A stretch of 54,591 nucleotides of DNA, taken from Alcaligenaceae bacterium. Lineage in GTDB: Bacteria; Pseudomonadota; Gammaproteobacteria; Burkholderiales; Burkholderiaceae_B. A program made the position numbers and the translations under genes. The DNA lies in NCBI GenBank assembly GCA_947380655.1, contig CANCRX010000016.1:1-54591 (forward strand), written 5' to 3'. Shown here in pieces: positions 42,204 to 51,477 of the stretch. Each line of letters opens with the position of its first letter. Within the stretch, counting starts at the first letter, position 1. A model generated the notes under the pieces. It saw only the letters and a list, made by a program, of their open reading frames with translations. It did no database searches and was not told the origin of the DNA.

Positions 42204-43355
42204 ATGTCAGTCTGGTCTGATCCCGAGCAGGCACTTATTGATGGTGCGCAAGCGCTCGCTACCATCCTCAAAACAGTACCCTATAAAAAATGGAATCACA
42301 CCAAGGATTCCTCAAGGTATTTTTTTAAGTTGGCTGCACAAAAAGGCCTGACGGGCATCGAGGTGCCTGTTGCATCGGGTGGTTCAGGTGCTTCTTTTAA
42401 ATGCAAAGCATTGGTTGCAGAGATTTTGGCAGGAGCAGATTTCGGCTTTGCCATGTCGCTTGTCAACACGCATAACGTCGCGAATAATATCGCACGCTGG
42501 GATGACAGTAAAACAAGTGACACCACAATTTCAAGTTTGGTGCCTGAGCTGCTCAGTGGGCAGAAGATTGCTTGTACAGCCTTGACTGAACCTCACGCCG
42601 GTTCCGACTTTTCCTCTATTACTACTTTGGCTCAACCTCACAGCCAGGGCTGGCGAATTGATGGAGAGAAATCCTGGATTATCAATGCCAGCGTTGCAGA
42701 CCTGATCCTCACGTATGTTCAGACTCAGCCTGAGGCAGGTGCAGCAGGCATTGCAGCTTTTTTGATTGACGCGAATCGCCCTGGTTTTATCCGTAACGAA
42801 CAGTTTGGAAGTGAGGCAGCCTCTTCTCTGGGGACGAGTAGTTTCAAACTAGAAGGTTACATTGCCCGCCCTGAAGAGCTCATTCATCCCGCAGGTTTCG
42901 CATTTAAGCGCGCCCTGCATTCCATTAATGGTGCGCGGATTTATGTCGCCGCGATGTGTTGCGGCATGGTGGCGGAGTGTTTACGAATCGCGACTGCATA
43001 TGGCGCTTCACGCCAGGCTTTCGGCTCCTCTCTTCAAGAGCATCAGGGATGGCGGTGGCGTATAGCCGATGCGGCGATCGATCTTGAGGCTGCCCAGCAA
43101 ATGGTTCGCGCAGCATCTCAAGCTTTGGATGATGGACAGCCTGTGGTGGATCTGGCCTCTAAAGCGAAAGTCTTTGCCACGCGTATGGCTGAAAAGCATA
43201 CTGCAGCAATGTTGCACGCGATGGGGGCGAATGGCCTTCGCGATGAGTATCCTTTTGTCCGTCATATGACGGCAGCACAAATTGCAAGTTTTACGGATGG
43301 TTCGACCGAAATGCTTCTGGAACGTATTTGTAAAAGCCAGCAGCAAAGCCATTGA
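42204..43355 (+). CDS. Acyl-CoA dehydrogenase, catalytic glutamate position reads Asp
   Basis: Acyl-CoA dehydrogenase-fold flavoprotein of 383 residues. ALTEPHAGSDFSSI and GEKSWIINASVADLI contact FAD and substrate; ARIYVAAMCCGMVAECLRIA and AFGSSLQEHQGWRWRIADA form the C-terminal helices. Where most family members have YEGT with the catalytic glutamate, this protein reads FTDGSTEM, so an aspartate may stand in, or the base lies elsewhere as in isovaleryl- or long-chain types. It sits between livM and an MDR reductase, 18 bases apart, so it likely oxidises the CoA ester of the imported acid. Confidence 0.85.
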   Translation: MSVWSDPEQALIDGAQALATILKTVPYKKWNHTKDSSRYFFKLAAQKGLTGIEVPVASGGSGASFKCKALVAEILAGADFGFAMSLVNTHNVANNIARWDDSKTSDTTISSLVPELLSGQKIACTALTEPHAGSDFSSITTLAQPHSQGWRIDGEKSWIINASVADLILTYVQTQPEAGAAGIAAFLIDANRPGFIRNEQFGSEAASSLGTSSFKLEGYIARPEELIHPAGFAFKRALHSINGARIYVAAMCCGMVAECLRIATAYGASRQAFGSSLQEHQGWRWRIADAAIDLEAAQQMVRAASQALDDGQPVVDLASKAKVFATRMAEKHTAAMLHAMGANGLRDEYPFVRHMTAAQIASFTDGSTEMLLERICKSQQQSH

Positions 43356-43373
43356 CTCAATTAAGGACGTGAT

Positions 43374-44390
43374 ATGCGTGTGTTTCAGGTAGAGGGTGCG
43401 TGGGGGATTGAGCATTTGAAAATGAGTGCCCGTCCAGATCCCAAGCCTGGTCCGGGTCAGGTGTTGTTGCGCATGCGTGCATCCTCCATTAATTATCGTG
43501 ACCCAATTGTGCCCCTCAAGGCCTATGGCTCCCAGTCAGGGGAGCTGCCTCTTATCCCGGTTTCAGATGGGGTCGGTGATGTCATTGAAATTGGTGCGGG
43601 AGTCACACGCGTAAAGGTTGGTGATCGTGCCTGCCCGGCTTATTTTCAAACCTGGATTTCAGGTGAGCCCAATGCCAATCGTCTGACGCAGTCGTTAGGG
43701 GGGCCACTGGATGGGACGATGGCCGAGTTCATGTGCTTGTCGGAGGAGGGGGTTGTCAAAGTTCCTGAGTATTTAACCAACTTCGAAGCATCCACCTTAC
43801 CTTGCGCTGCACTGACCGCATGGAGTGCTTTGGTTGAATGTGGGCATATCAGACCGGGTGAGCAACTGCTGATTCAGGGCTCGGGAGGTGTCGCACTCTT
43901 TGCTTTGCAGTTTGCCAAAATGCTGGGTGCACATGTCACCGTGATCTCCTCAAGTGATGAAAAAATTGAACGAGTCAAAGCGATGGGTGCCGATGAGACA
44001 ATCAATTACATTGAAACACCGGAGTGGGGTAAGGCGGCCCGTGCACTGACAGACGGCCGTGGTTTCGATCACATACTTGAAGTGGGCGGTGAGAAAACCT
44101 TGCCTCAATCACTGCGCTGTATTCGTCCGGGCGGCACGTTATCCATGATTGGTATTTTGTCCGGCGCAGCCATGTCAACCTCCTTGGGCCTGATCATTAC
44201 CAGACAAGTTCGTCTGCAAGGTATCACCGTAGGGCACAGAGATGGCCTTGAGGCAATGATTCGCGCCATGTCGCAACACGAAATTCATCCTATGATCGAT
44301 AGAGTATTTGATTTCGAAGCGTTGAAAGAGTCGTTTGAGTACATCAAAACCGGTCAGCAATTTGGAAAAATTTGTATCAGCCATGGCTAA
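43374..44390 (+). CDS. MDR-superfamily NAD(P)-dependent oxidoreductase
   Basis: Medium-chain dehydrogenase/reductase of 338 residues. The N-terminal GroES-like domain has PDPKPGPGQVLLRMRASSINYRD; the Rossmann motif is QGSGGVALFALQFAKMLGA. The catalytic-zinc GHE motif and the structural four-cysteine loop are absent, pointing to a zinc-free quinone- or enoyl-reductase-like member. Its context suggests reduction of an unsaturated intermediate or CoA ester. Its last eight bases overlap the start of the ligase gene. Confidence 0.8.
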   Translation: MRVFQVEGAWGIEHLKMSARPDPKPGPGQVLLRMRASSINYRDPIVPLKAYGSQSGELPLIPVSDGVGDVIEIGAGVTRVKVGDRACPAYFQTWISGEPNANRLTQSLGGPLDGTMAEFMCLSEEGVVKVPEYLTNFEASTLPCAALTAWSALVECGHIRPGEQLLIQGSGGVALFALQFAKMLGAHVTVISSSDEKIERVKAMGADETINYIETPEWGKAARALTDGRGFDHILEVGGEKTLPQSLRCIRPGGTLSMIGILSGAAMSTSLGLIITRQVRLQGITVGHRDGLEAMIRAMSQHEIHPMIDRVFDFEALKESFEYIKTGQQFGKICISHG

Positions 44391-45918
44391 GCCAATGCTC
44401 TACCCGATTGACGTGGCTGCGCAGCAGCCCGATGCGATTGCTTTTCGGATGTGCACTTCCGGGGAACAAGTTACTTTTTCCCAGCTAGAAACCAGATCCA
44501 ATCAGATCGCGCATCTTTTGCGTAGCAGTGGTGTAGCGATTGGGGATCACATTGCTATTTTGCTTAAAAACCAGCGTGAGTTTCTCGAGTTGTGTTTTGG
44601 TGCTGAGCGAGCAGGCATTTATTACACAACCATTAGCACGCGCTTAACGTCTTCCGAGATCGCCTTTATCATTAATAACTGTGGTGCAAAGGTGCTGATT
44701 TGCGGTGCTGATTTAATTGAGGCGATCGAACCACTCAAACATACGCTCAGTCCAGTTCTACGTTTTTTTTCAGTAGGAATCAACGCTGCTGGTTGGGAAA
44801 ACTTAGAGGAAAAACTATCTCAGCAGCCGTTATCCCCAATCGCTGATCAGGCACAGGGCTTGGACATGCTTTACTCGTCTGGCACGACCGGGCAACCCAA
44901 AGGCGTGAAGTGGCCGCGTCCAGAAGGACCTGCTGGGCAGAGAACTTTTCTAGTCGATCTGCTGGGACGGTTGTATGGTTATGGCGAGAACTGTCGCTAT
45001 CTTTCACCGGCACCGCTCTATCATGCTGCACCACTTAGACACAGCATGACCACCATCAAACTGGGCGGGGAGGTCAGTGTGATGGAGCAGTTTGATGCGG
45101 AGCAATCACTGTCACTGATTGAACGCTTGCGCATTACGCACAGCCAGTGGGTACCAACCATGTTTGTCAGGATGCTTAAGTTGCCCTCTGCACAAAGAGA
45201 AAAGTACGATTTGAGCTCTTTACGCATGGCCGTTCACGCCGCGGCTCCTTGTCCGATCGAGGTTAAAAATCAGATGATTCAATGGTGGGGACCCATTATT
45301 GATGAGTATTACGCGGGCACTGAAAATAACGGATTTTGTTCAATTACCTGCGAAGAATGGCTGGCACATCCTGGTTCTGTTGGCCGTGCAGCGTTAGGCA
45401 TACTGCATATATGCGATGACCAAGGTATTGAATTACCCGTTGGAGATACGGGGCAAGTGTATTTTTCTGATGGGCCAGATTTCAGTTATCACAATGATCC
45501 GCAAAAAACTGCACAAACACGCAATGCTTTGGGTTGGTCAACCTTAGGCGATATTGGTCGCGTCGATGAAGAGGGTTATCTTTATCTTTTGGATCGAAAA
45601 GCGTTCATGATTATTTCGGGTGGAGTCAATATTTATCCACAGGAAGTTGAAAGCATATTGATCGGGCATCCCAAGGTTGTTGATGTGGCGGTGTTTGGCA
45701 TCCCGAATACAGACTTTGGTGAGGAGGTTAAAGCCGTAGTGCAACTGCAGGATGCGCATCAGGCTAGTCCAGCGCTTCAGGCAGAGCTTATTGCTTATTG
45801 CAGAGAAAATATGGCTGATTACAAATGCCCAAGAAGCATAGATTTTGTAGAAGAACTGCCCAGATTGCCAACTGGAAAGTTGTATAAAAAACTACTGCGC
45901 GATCCGTATTGGATTTAA
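44383..45918 (+). CDS. AMP-forming acyl-CoA synthetase
   Basis: ANL-superfamily ligase (511 aa). The phosphate loop is YSSGTTGQPKGVKWPR, YYAGTENNGFCSI is the A5 region, GWSTLGDIGRVDEEGYLYLLDR is A7-A8, and the catalytic lysine is in LPTGKLYKKLLR near the end. An insertion after the phosphate loop (EGPAGQRTFLVDLLGRLYG) marks a less common subgroup. I chose the ATG at 44383, which overlaps the MDR gene by 8 bases. It should activate the acid taken up by the adjacent transporter. Its end overlaps the convergent MATE gene by 4 bases. Confidence 0.88.
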   Translation: MAKPMLYPIDVAAQQPDAIAFRMCTSGEQVTFSQLETRSNQIAHLLRSSGVAIGDHIAILLKNQREFLELCFGAERAGIYYTTISTRLTSSEIAFIINNCGAKVLICGADLIEAIEPLKHTLSPVLRFFSVGINAAGWENLEEKLSQQPLSPIADQAQGLDMLYSSGTTGQPKGVKWPRPEGPAGQRTFLVDLLGRLYGYGENCRYLSPAPLYHAAPLRHSMTTIKLGGEVSVMEQFDAEQSLSLIERLRITHSQWVPTMFVRMLKLPSAQREKYDLSSLRMAVHAAAPCPIEVKNQMIQWWGPIIDEYYAGTENNGFCSITCEEWLAHPGSVGRAALGILHICDDQGIELPVGDTGQVYFSDGPDFSYHNDPQKTAQTRNALGWSTLGDIGRVDEEGYLYLLDRKAFMIISGGVNIYPQEVESILIGHPKVVDVAVFGIPNTDFGEEVKAVVQLQDAHQASPALQAELIAYCRENMADYKCPRSIDFVEELPRLPTGKLYKKLLRDPYWI

Positions 45919-47315
45919 GCCCGCAGCGTCCGCGTCACATATCTGTACCAGCAGTGCAGCAGGGATGCCGAGACGGATAACCCGATCGTAGCCATCAGCC
46001 ACATACTACCCGCACCAACTGGCGAGCCCGCCAACAGATAATTGCGTAGAGGTTCCATAAAACTGCGTCCCGGGCCAAAGCCCATGTACCAGCCCCCGCC
46101 CAGACCAATAATCATCAGAGCAAAGGTCTGTAGCAACATAGGAACCATCGCAACCTTATGCGCACGCAGCAAATAACTGTTGATGCATTGCATGGCGTCT
46201 ACGATATGAAAGAAAGGCAGTAGCGCCAATAAAGACAAGGCAACCCGTGCGACATCAGGATTATTGGTGTAGGCCGCTACGATCAGATCGCGTCCTGAAT
46301 AGAGTGCGATCGAAGTGATGACTGCACCGCCTAAGCCTGTAAGCAGTCCCATCATGCTGGTTCGGTGTGCTTGTTGCATTTGCTGTGCGCCGATCAACTG
46401 AGCCGTGAGTGCGGCAGTCGCCACACCAATAGACATTGGCATCATGTAGGCTAACGCGGCAAGGTTTGCCATGATCTGGTGTCCGCCTACGACGGCGATA
46501 CCTTCTTGTGCGACTAGCAGTGTCATGAAGGTAAAGGCGCACACCTCAACCAGATATGATCCTCCCATTGGGATGCCAAGTCGCAAAATACTCCAGAGCA
46601 TTTTGAAATCAGGCATACCAATGCTGAGGTGAAATTGTTTGTAAAAAGGCGTGCGGGTAATGACCAGCATACCCATGGCAAGATTGATCCAGAGCACGAT
46701 GGCTGAAGCGATCCCTGCACCGGTGGCACCAAGCGCAGGCAGACCCCAGTTTCCAAAAATCAGCAACCAGTTGAAAAATATTTTCAGGACGATGCCGCTT
46801 AAGTTGATCGACATGATCAACTTGGGGCGTGAGACAGCATTGGCTAATGCGTAAACCGTTCTGAACATTAATCCAGCAGGCAGCGCAAAGGTCAATGCAA
46901 GCAAGTAGCTATTCATGGAGCTACGCACAGCAGGCGGGATTTCACCTGAAAAACTCAACCAGAAATCAGGAAACATCATGACAATGCCGCCCAGCACCGA
47001 GAGCACCAGTGCAACCCAGATACCCTGGCCCCAGACCTGACCGACGCGCTTGAGGTCGCCCGCGCCTACAAGTTGAGCCATGATGGGAATCAGTGCATGC
47101 ATCACGCCCATCAGTCCAACAAAGACCGTGATGTAAATTGAAATTGAAAGGGCGAGGGTCGCGAGGTCTGTTGAACTCGCATGGCCGGTCATGGCAGTAT
47201 CGAGCACTCCGAAAGCCATGCTTGCCCACTGGCTGATCAGGATCGGCCAGGATTGCTTGAAAATCGCTCGTAGTGTTGCTTTAAAGGAACGTGGTGCAGT
47301 ATCGACAACGGTCAT
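45915..47315 (-). CDS. MATE-family multidrug/sodium antiporter
   Basis: Twelve-span inner-membrane exporter (466 aa) of the NorM-like group, driven by Na+ or H+. QSWPILISQWASMAFGVLDTAMTGH is the first-repeat signature and LRLGIPMGGSYLVEVCAFTFMTLLV the second. Substrates are usually cationic drugs or metabolites. Its start overlaps the stop of the upstream GT39-like gene by 4 bases, so the two are co-transcribed. Confidence 0.9.
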   Translation of the reverse strand: MTVVDTAPRSFKATLRAIFKQSWPILISQWASMAFGVLDTAMTGHASSTDLATLALSISIYITVFVGLMGVMHALIPIMAQLVGAGDLKRVGQVWGQGIWVALVLSVLGGIVMMFPDFWLSFSGEIPPAVRSSMNSYLLALTFALPAGLMFRTVYALANAVSRPKLIMSINLSGIVLKIFFNWLLIFGNWGLPALGATGAGIASAIVLWINLAMGMLVITRTPFYKQFHLSIGMPDFKMLWSILRLGIPMGGSYLVEVCAFTFMTLLVAQEGIAVVGGHQIMANLAALAYMMPMSIGVATAALTAQLIGAQQMQQAHRTSMMGLLTGLGGAVITSIALYSGRDLIVAAYTNNPDVARVALSLLALLPFFHIVDAMQCINSYLLRAHKVAMVPMLLQTFALMIIGLGGGWYMGFGPGRSFMEPLRNYLLAGSPVGAGSMWLMATIGLSVSASLLHCWYRYVTRTLRA

Positions 47316-49048
47316 TTGGTTTGTACGCGTAATAATCTGTAGCGATCATAACGATCAGCACCACGAGAGCCTTCCCAGAGGACTGAGGCGCCATCACTGT
47401 AGCCGGCCAGTCCTTGTTCAAGTTGCTCCTGCGTGGTTTGTTGCAGAACGTAGGGACAGTTCGAGTCGTAGGAAAAGCTGATTCCATCGAATACATACAG
47501 TGATGCGCGGGCACCAAGCGATAATCCTTGTGAGCGAGAGCAGGCAAGCTGACCATTCATTGTCGGCAACTTCGCCAGGACCTGGTGAATCTGCGATGAC
47601 ATCGGCCTGTAGCTACGAACATAATCTACCGCTGGCATCCAGAGTAGGGCCAGCAAGGCCCAGGTTATCGTAATGCCAGAGGCGCAAAGCATTCCACCGC
47701 GCCAGAGCATGCTGGGCCTGAGTCGTAATCGCCAGTAGACGAGCACAATCCAAAGTAAAGTAAACAGAGCAGAGACGATGATTGTCCACCAGACAATATG
47801 CGGCGCGAACCCTTGGGTGAGGCGCTGGATATTGAGTTGAATCTGATGGGGAACCCCAAAATGCAATGCAAACCATCCGACCCAAACACACGTGATGGCG
47901 ACAGAAAAACACATCAAAGCAAACCAGTCGAGTGTGTTGATGACGGCTCGTCGCATGGTGGGCAGAGCAAAGGCTGCCAATACACTTAACGGGACAACGA
48001 AGAGTACAAACTCAGGCTCTCCGGTCTCTGCCGTGATGGGCAACATCAACAACATCCCCAGAGTCAGGGCGAGCGGTATCCAGATGTGTGGGGCGGTGAT
48101 CCAGCGTCGCCATTGCCATAGCGCCAGTGCTGCCAAGGGCCATACCGGCCATAGAAACCAAGGCAGATCGCGTAGCGGTCTGAGGGCAATATAGGCATCG
48201 GGTAGTCCAAAATACAAACTATTCCAGTGCAACCATTCACTGAGCCATTCGGGTGCAGCACGATAAGCTGGTATTAACCAGGCAGCGATACAGCACAGTG
48301 CAAGCAGAACAGATGCAATCAGCCATTTGCGCGATATCCACAAGGCACTGCGTGGTGAAAAGGCAATCAGTGATGCGAGCAGTACCGGTAACAAGCCTGG
48401 CAAGGCTCGTGTGAGAAATGCACCTGCCATCGCCAGGCTGAGCATCAGTGCACCGAGCTTGGGCTTGTCGAGCATCCGCGCCAGCGCGCAAAAAGCCAGC
48501 GACTGAAAAGCGATCACGGCCGGCACAAAAGATGTCTCGTGCAGACGTAACAAAATACCAACGGTCGCGACCAGCATCAGTACTGCGACATCAGCCAGGA
48601 GTCTGCCATAGTCCTTAACAGTTGGCTCTCCGCCAAAAGGCAGGGCCAGAGGCTGAGCTTCATTACGACGGCCTAAGAGGTAAGTTCCATACCAGACCGA
48701 AATGAGGGTCATGCCAAACCAGAGCAGGTTAGTGATGCGAGAGGCAATTACGTCGCCCAGGCCATGGCCAAAAAAATGAATCAGTCCGGCACCTGTCCAC
48801 ATCACCAGCGGTCCATCCTGCGCTAAGGCCATTGGACCGACATGAGGAATCAGCCAGGAGATGCCGCCTTGACGCAATGGCGTGAGCATGGTGGCCAACC
48901 CGACTACATCGTCGATTTTCCAAGGGTCTCGTCCGACTAATCCGGGCACGATATACGTCAGCACCAAGAGGAGCAGAATCAGCCTGGGGAGCTTTTCTGT
49001 CGCAGGTGCCGTCAATCGTGCAGGGGTGGATTGGTTATGTGGAGACAC
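47312..49048 (-). CDS. GT39/ArnT-like polytopic glycosyltransferase
   Basis: Membrane protein of 578 residues with about eleven to twelve hydrophobic segments. GRDPWKIDDVVGLATML, in the first periplasmic loop, resembles the acidic catalytic motif of ArnT and protein O-mannosyltransferases. LHWNSLYFGLPDAY and a C-terminal periplasmic tail also fit. Such enzymes move sugars from lipid carriers to lipid A or proteins. No glycan genes are next to it, so donor and acceptor are unknown. Confidence 0.7.
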   Translation of the reverse strand: MSPHNQSTPARLTAPATEKLPRLILLLLVLTYIVPGLVGRDPWKIDDVVGLATMLTPLRQGGISWLIPHVGPMALAQDGPLVMWTGAGLIHFFGHGLGDVIASRITNLLWFGMTLISVWYGTYLLGRRNEAQPLALPFGGEPTVKDYGRLLADVAVLMLVATVGILLRLHETSFVPAVIAFQSLAFCALARMLDKPKLGALMLSLAMAGAFLTRALPGLLPVLLASLIAFSPRSALWISRKWLIASVLLALCCIAAWLIPAYRAAPEWLSEWLHWNSLYFGLPDAYIALRPLRDLPWFLWPVWPLAALALWQWRRWITAPHIWIPLALTLGMLLMLPITAETGEPEFVLFVVPLSVLAAFALPTMRRAVINTLDWFALMCFSVAITCVWVGWFALHFGVPHQIQLNIQRLTQGFAPHIVWWTIIVSALFTLLWIVLVYWRLRLRPSMLWRGGMLCASGITITWALLALLWMPAVDYVRSYRPMSSQIHQVLAKLPTMNGQLACSRSQGLSLGARASLYVFDGISFSYDSNCPYVLQQTTQEQLEQGLAGYSDGASVLWEGSRGADRYDRYRLLRVQTK

Positions 49049-49115
49049 GCTTGGATGTAACCTCTGAATTAATCACTTATTTGCAGTGCCATCATAGCCA
49101 GATTCAGGCGTCAGG

Positions 49116-49141
49116 CAAAAAAAAGGCAGCCGTGGGCTGCC
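49116..49141 (-). terminator. Intrinsic terminator after rpmE2
   Basis: GGCAGCC / GGCTGCC with a 3-base loop, followed on the minus strand by eight T. It ends the rpmE2 transcript, 32 bases after the stop codon. Confidence 0.9.
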
Positions 49142-49173
49142 CTTGACTACGCCAGCTGTTCTGAAAAGAACAA

Positions 49174-49440
49174 TTAGTCGGTAGATTTTTTCGAGATCGA
49201 AGTAAAGGCGAAACGGGCACGGAATTTCTCAACACGACCTGTTTCAACGATACGGGTCTGCGCACCAGTGTAGAAAGGATGAGATTCAGAGGTCACATCG
49301 CACTTGAACAGAGGGTAGGTTTTACCGTCCATTTCGACTGTTTCGCGGCTGTTCAATGTCGAGCGGGTAACAAATTTGTTGCCAGTCTGCAGGTCAACGA
49401 ACACTACATCGCGGTATTCTGGGTGAATGCCATCTTTCAT
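49174..49440 (-). CDS. rpmE2: 50S ribosomal protein L31, type B
   Basis: Zinc-free L31 paralogue (88 aa). MKDGIHPEYRDVVFVDLQTG and SHPFYTGAQTRIVETGRVEKF are type B hallmarks. The CxxC zinc pair of type A is absent; only one cysteine is present. AAGGAT lies before the ATG. In many bacteria this form is induced by zinc shortage. Confidence 0.95.
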   Translation of the reverse strand: MKDGIHPEYRDVVFVDLQTGNKFVTRSTLNSRETVEMDGKTYPLFKCDVTSESHPFYTGAQTRIVETGRVEKFRARFAFTSISKKSTD

Positions 49441-49474
49441 CTTTTATCCTTAGGTTTGACGGGTCGCCAGCCAA

Positions 49475-49489
49475 TGTGAAGCTTTCACA
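49475..49489. promoter_or_regulatory. Palindrome upstream of rpmE2
   Basis: TGTGAA-GCT-TTCACA is a perfect 6-bp inverted repeat 35 bases before rpmE2. It looks like an operator, but it does not match the TATA-type Zur box. Confidence 0.35.
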
Positions 49490-49628
49490 ATGCCACGTAT
49501 CCTTTGATCAACCCATGATTCTACAGGTTATGCGTGATTCCCGCAATGAGGGGTGGTATTCTGTAAACCGCTTATAGTTATGATGTTGTCCTACAAGTTG
49601 CCCATAAGTTGTCCAAAAGTCGCCCCAG

Positions 49629-50441
49629 ATGGCCAAAATACCTGCAAAAAAAACTTCAAATGCCTCTCAAGGCACTTCGTCCAGAATGGTTGTGGAGCAT
49701 GCCCCCCCCACCATTTCAGAGTCGGGTGACATCCGTTATCTGCATTTTGGCACCGAATGGGTGCAAGGTGCCATGTGGGTCGCTAAGCCTGCCGAATTAG
49801 TCCTTGAATACACCGCCCAAATGATGGCGTGGTTGCTTTTTTTACAGCCACAGAAAACTCAGCCGCTAGGGATGCTCGGCTTGGGGGCGGGGTCGCTTGC
49901 CAGGTTTTGTCTTAAACACTTATCCAATCCGGTTCAGGTGGTTGAATGGAATCCTCAGGTCACCATGGCCTGCGAGATGTATTTCAAACTTCCCAGACCT
50001 GCCCGACTATTGATTGATCATGAGGATGCGGGTACGTGGGTCGAGGATCCCCAGCACCATGGGCTGCATGCTGCACTGATGGTCGATATCTACGATGCCG
50101 ATGCGCGGGGTCCGGTTCGGGATTCCTTGGATTTTTATTTGAACTGTAAAAACGTACTCGCTGATATTGGTGTGTTGACCGTTAACCTGTTTGGCGCGCA
50201 TGCGAGTTACGCGCGCAATATCCGCAATGTGAGTGAAGCGTTTGATGGTCGTATCCTGACGCTGCCTCAGATTGACGCGGGCAATCAGGTGGTGCTGGCT
50301 TTCAAAGGACCTGAGTTGCGTGTGTCGGTTGTACAGTTGCTAGAGCGGGCGGGGCAGGTGGAGTCAACCTATCATTTGCCTGCAAGGCGCTGGGCCAGAT
50401 CACTGATCGGTCGTGCACAGGATGGTTGGTTAATTGTTTAA
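49629..50441 (+). CDS. Spermidine-synthase-like methyltransferase-fold protein
   Basis: Protein of 270 residues with the SpeE-type Rossmann fold. LGMLGLGAGSLARFCLKHL is the dinucleotide loop, VEWNPQVTMACEMYF follows strand 2, and VDIYDADARGPVRDSLDFY takes the place of the catalytic DxxD loop of true spermidine synthases. Polyamine-binding residues are not clearly preserved and no speD is near, so aminopropyl transfer is doubtful. The first 35 residues are polar and poorly ordered. It overlaps the next gene by 8 bases. Confidence 0.75.
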   Translation: MAKIPAKKTSNASQGTSSRMVVEHAPPTISESGDIRYLHFGTEWVQGAMWVAKPAELVLEYTAQMMAWLLFLQPQKTQPLGMLGLGAGSLARFCLKHLSNPVQVVEWNPQVTMACEMYFKLPRPARLLIDHEDAGTWVEDPQHHGLHAALMVDIYDADARGPVRDSLDFYLNCKNVLADIGVLTVNLFGAHASYARNIRNVSEAFDGRILTLPQIDAGNQVVLAFKGPELRVSVVQLLERAGQVESTYHLPARRWARSLIGRAQDGWLIV

Positions 50442-51477
50442 CTCTGTGAAGCTGACACGAATCGGGCGGATGTTTTTTGCAGTGGCCCTGTTTCCCCTCT
50501 GTTTATTTGGGTATCCACCTGCTGTTTTCGCGCAAGTTAAATCTGTCACGGTGCTCGCTGCAGCAGACCCTGTTGCTGAAGCACGTCTGGGCTTGATTCG
50601 CGATGGCATACGGGACGCACTGAAAGCAAATAGTTTTCAAGAGAGCAAAAATTTCAAGTTTCAGTTTGATATTGTGCAGGATCGCCTTCAGCTATTAGAC
50701 GCCGCCTTGCTTAAGCAGAGTCGTTCAAGGCCCGATGTAATTGTCGTAGTGAGCGCAGAACTGCTCGCCACTGAAATGACGATCCCTGCTCAGACAAACG
50801 TTGTACAAGTCAGGCTAGTTGACGCCAGTCCGGTCGCTCAGTTGGCAGGGTGGAGCGCCTCCAGTACACCGGTGACGGGTGTTTCAAATGCATTGTCGTT
50901 AAACAAGCGAGTCGCTTTAATTCGTCAGCTGGTCCCTGGCGCGCGTAAAGTAGGTGTTATTTACAATCCCGCATCCTCGCAATCTGCTGCCCGCGTGAAA
51001 GCGTTGCAAGAACAGTTGACGGCAAACGGTATGGCTATGATGGAGGCGACTGCTCAGCGTCCTGTTGACGTTGGCTCTGCGGCGCGCAGTCTGATTTCGC
51101 GGGTGGATGTTTTTTATTCGTTAGAGGATGCGAATGTGCAGCAATCCTATTCTGCCCTGGCCAAGGTCGCTAATGACGCTAAGATCCCTCTGTTCGGCCA
51201 TGATGCTGAAAACGTCAGGCAAGGTGCTTTCGCGGCGCTCATGGTGACCGATCGTGAGCTTGGGACACAGGCGGGCCGCATGGTTGCCAAAATTTTGCGT
51301 GGTACAAAATCAACTTCAATCCCTCCTGAGATCTCCCTGCGGCCGCAGTTATTTGTCAATCCAGCCGCAGCACAGAAGCAAGGTGTGGTACTTGCCGAGA
51401 CAACATTGAAAAGTGCTGTTGAGGTGTTTAGTCATGTTTCACAAGAGACTTCCAATCATGATAGACCTCGGCGTTAA
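50434..51477 (+). CDS. ABC-type substrate-binding protein (TrpX-like), no partner subunits here
   Basis: Periplasmic binding protein of 347 residues with a signal peptide ending AVFAQ. QLVPGARKVGVIYNPASSQSAARVKALQEQL is the hinge of the family that binds tryptophan or tyrosine in Gram-positives. No permease or ATPase gene is adjacent. Start uncertain: TTG at 50434 has AGGATGG eight bases upstream; GTG 50446 and ATG 50470 are in frame. Its last 20 bases overlap the pdxJ start. Confidence 0.75.
   Translation: MFNSVKLTRIGRMFFAVALFPLCLFGYPPAVFAQVKSVTVLAAADPVAEARLGLIRDGIRDALKANSFQESKNFKFQFDIVQDRLQLLDAALLKQSRSRPDVIVVVSAELLATEMTIPAQTNVVQVRLVDASPVAQLAGWSASSTPVTGVSNALSLNKRVALIRQLVPGARKVGVIYNPASSQSAARVKALQEQLTANGMAMMEATAQRPVDVGSAARSLISRVDVFYSLEDANVQQSYSALAKVANDAKIPLFGHDAENVRQGAFAALMVTDRELGTQAGRMVAKILRGTKSTSIPPEISLRPQLFVNPAAAQKQGVVLAETTLKSAVEVFSHVSQETSNHDRPRR

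Noticed and set aside
43374..44390. MDR gene as acrylyl-CoA reductase AcuI, suggested by the AcuR-like regulator
   Set aside because: Overall sequence pattern fits another MDR subgroup and no other acrylate or DMSP gene is seen.
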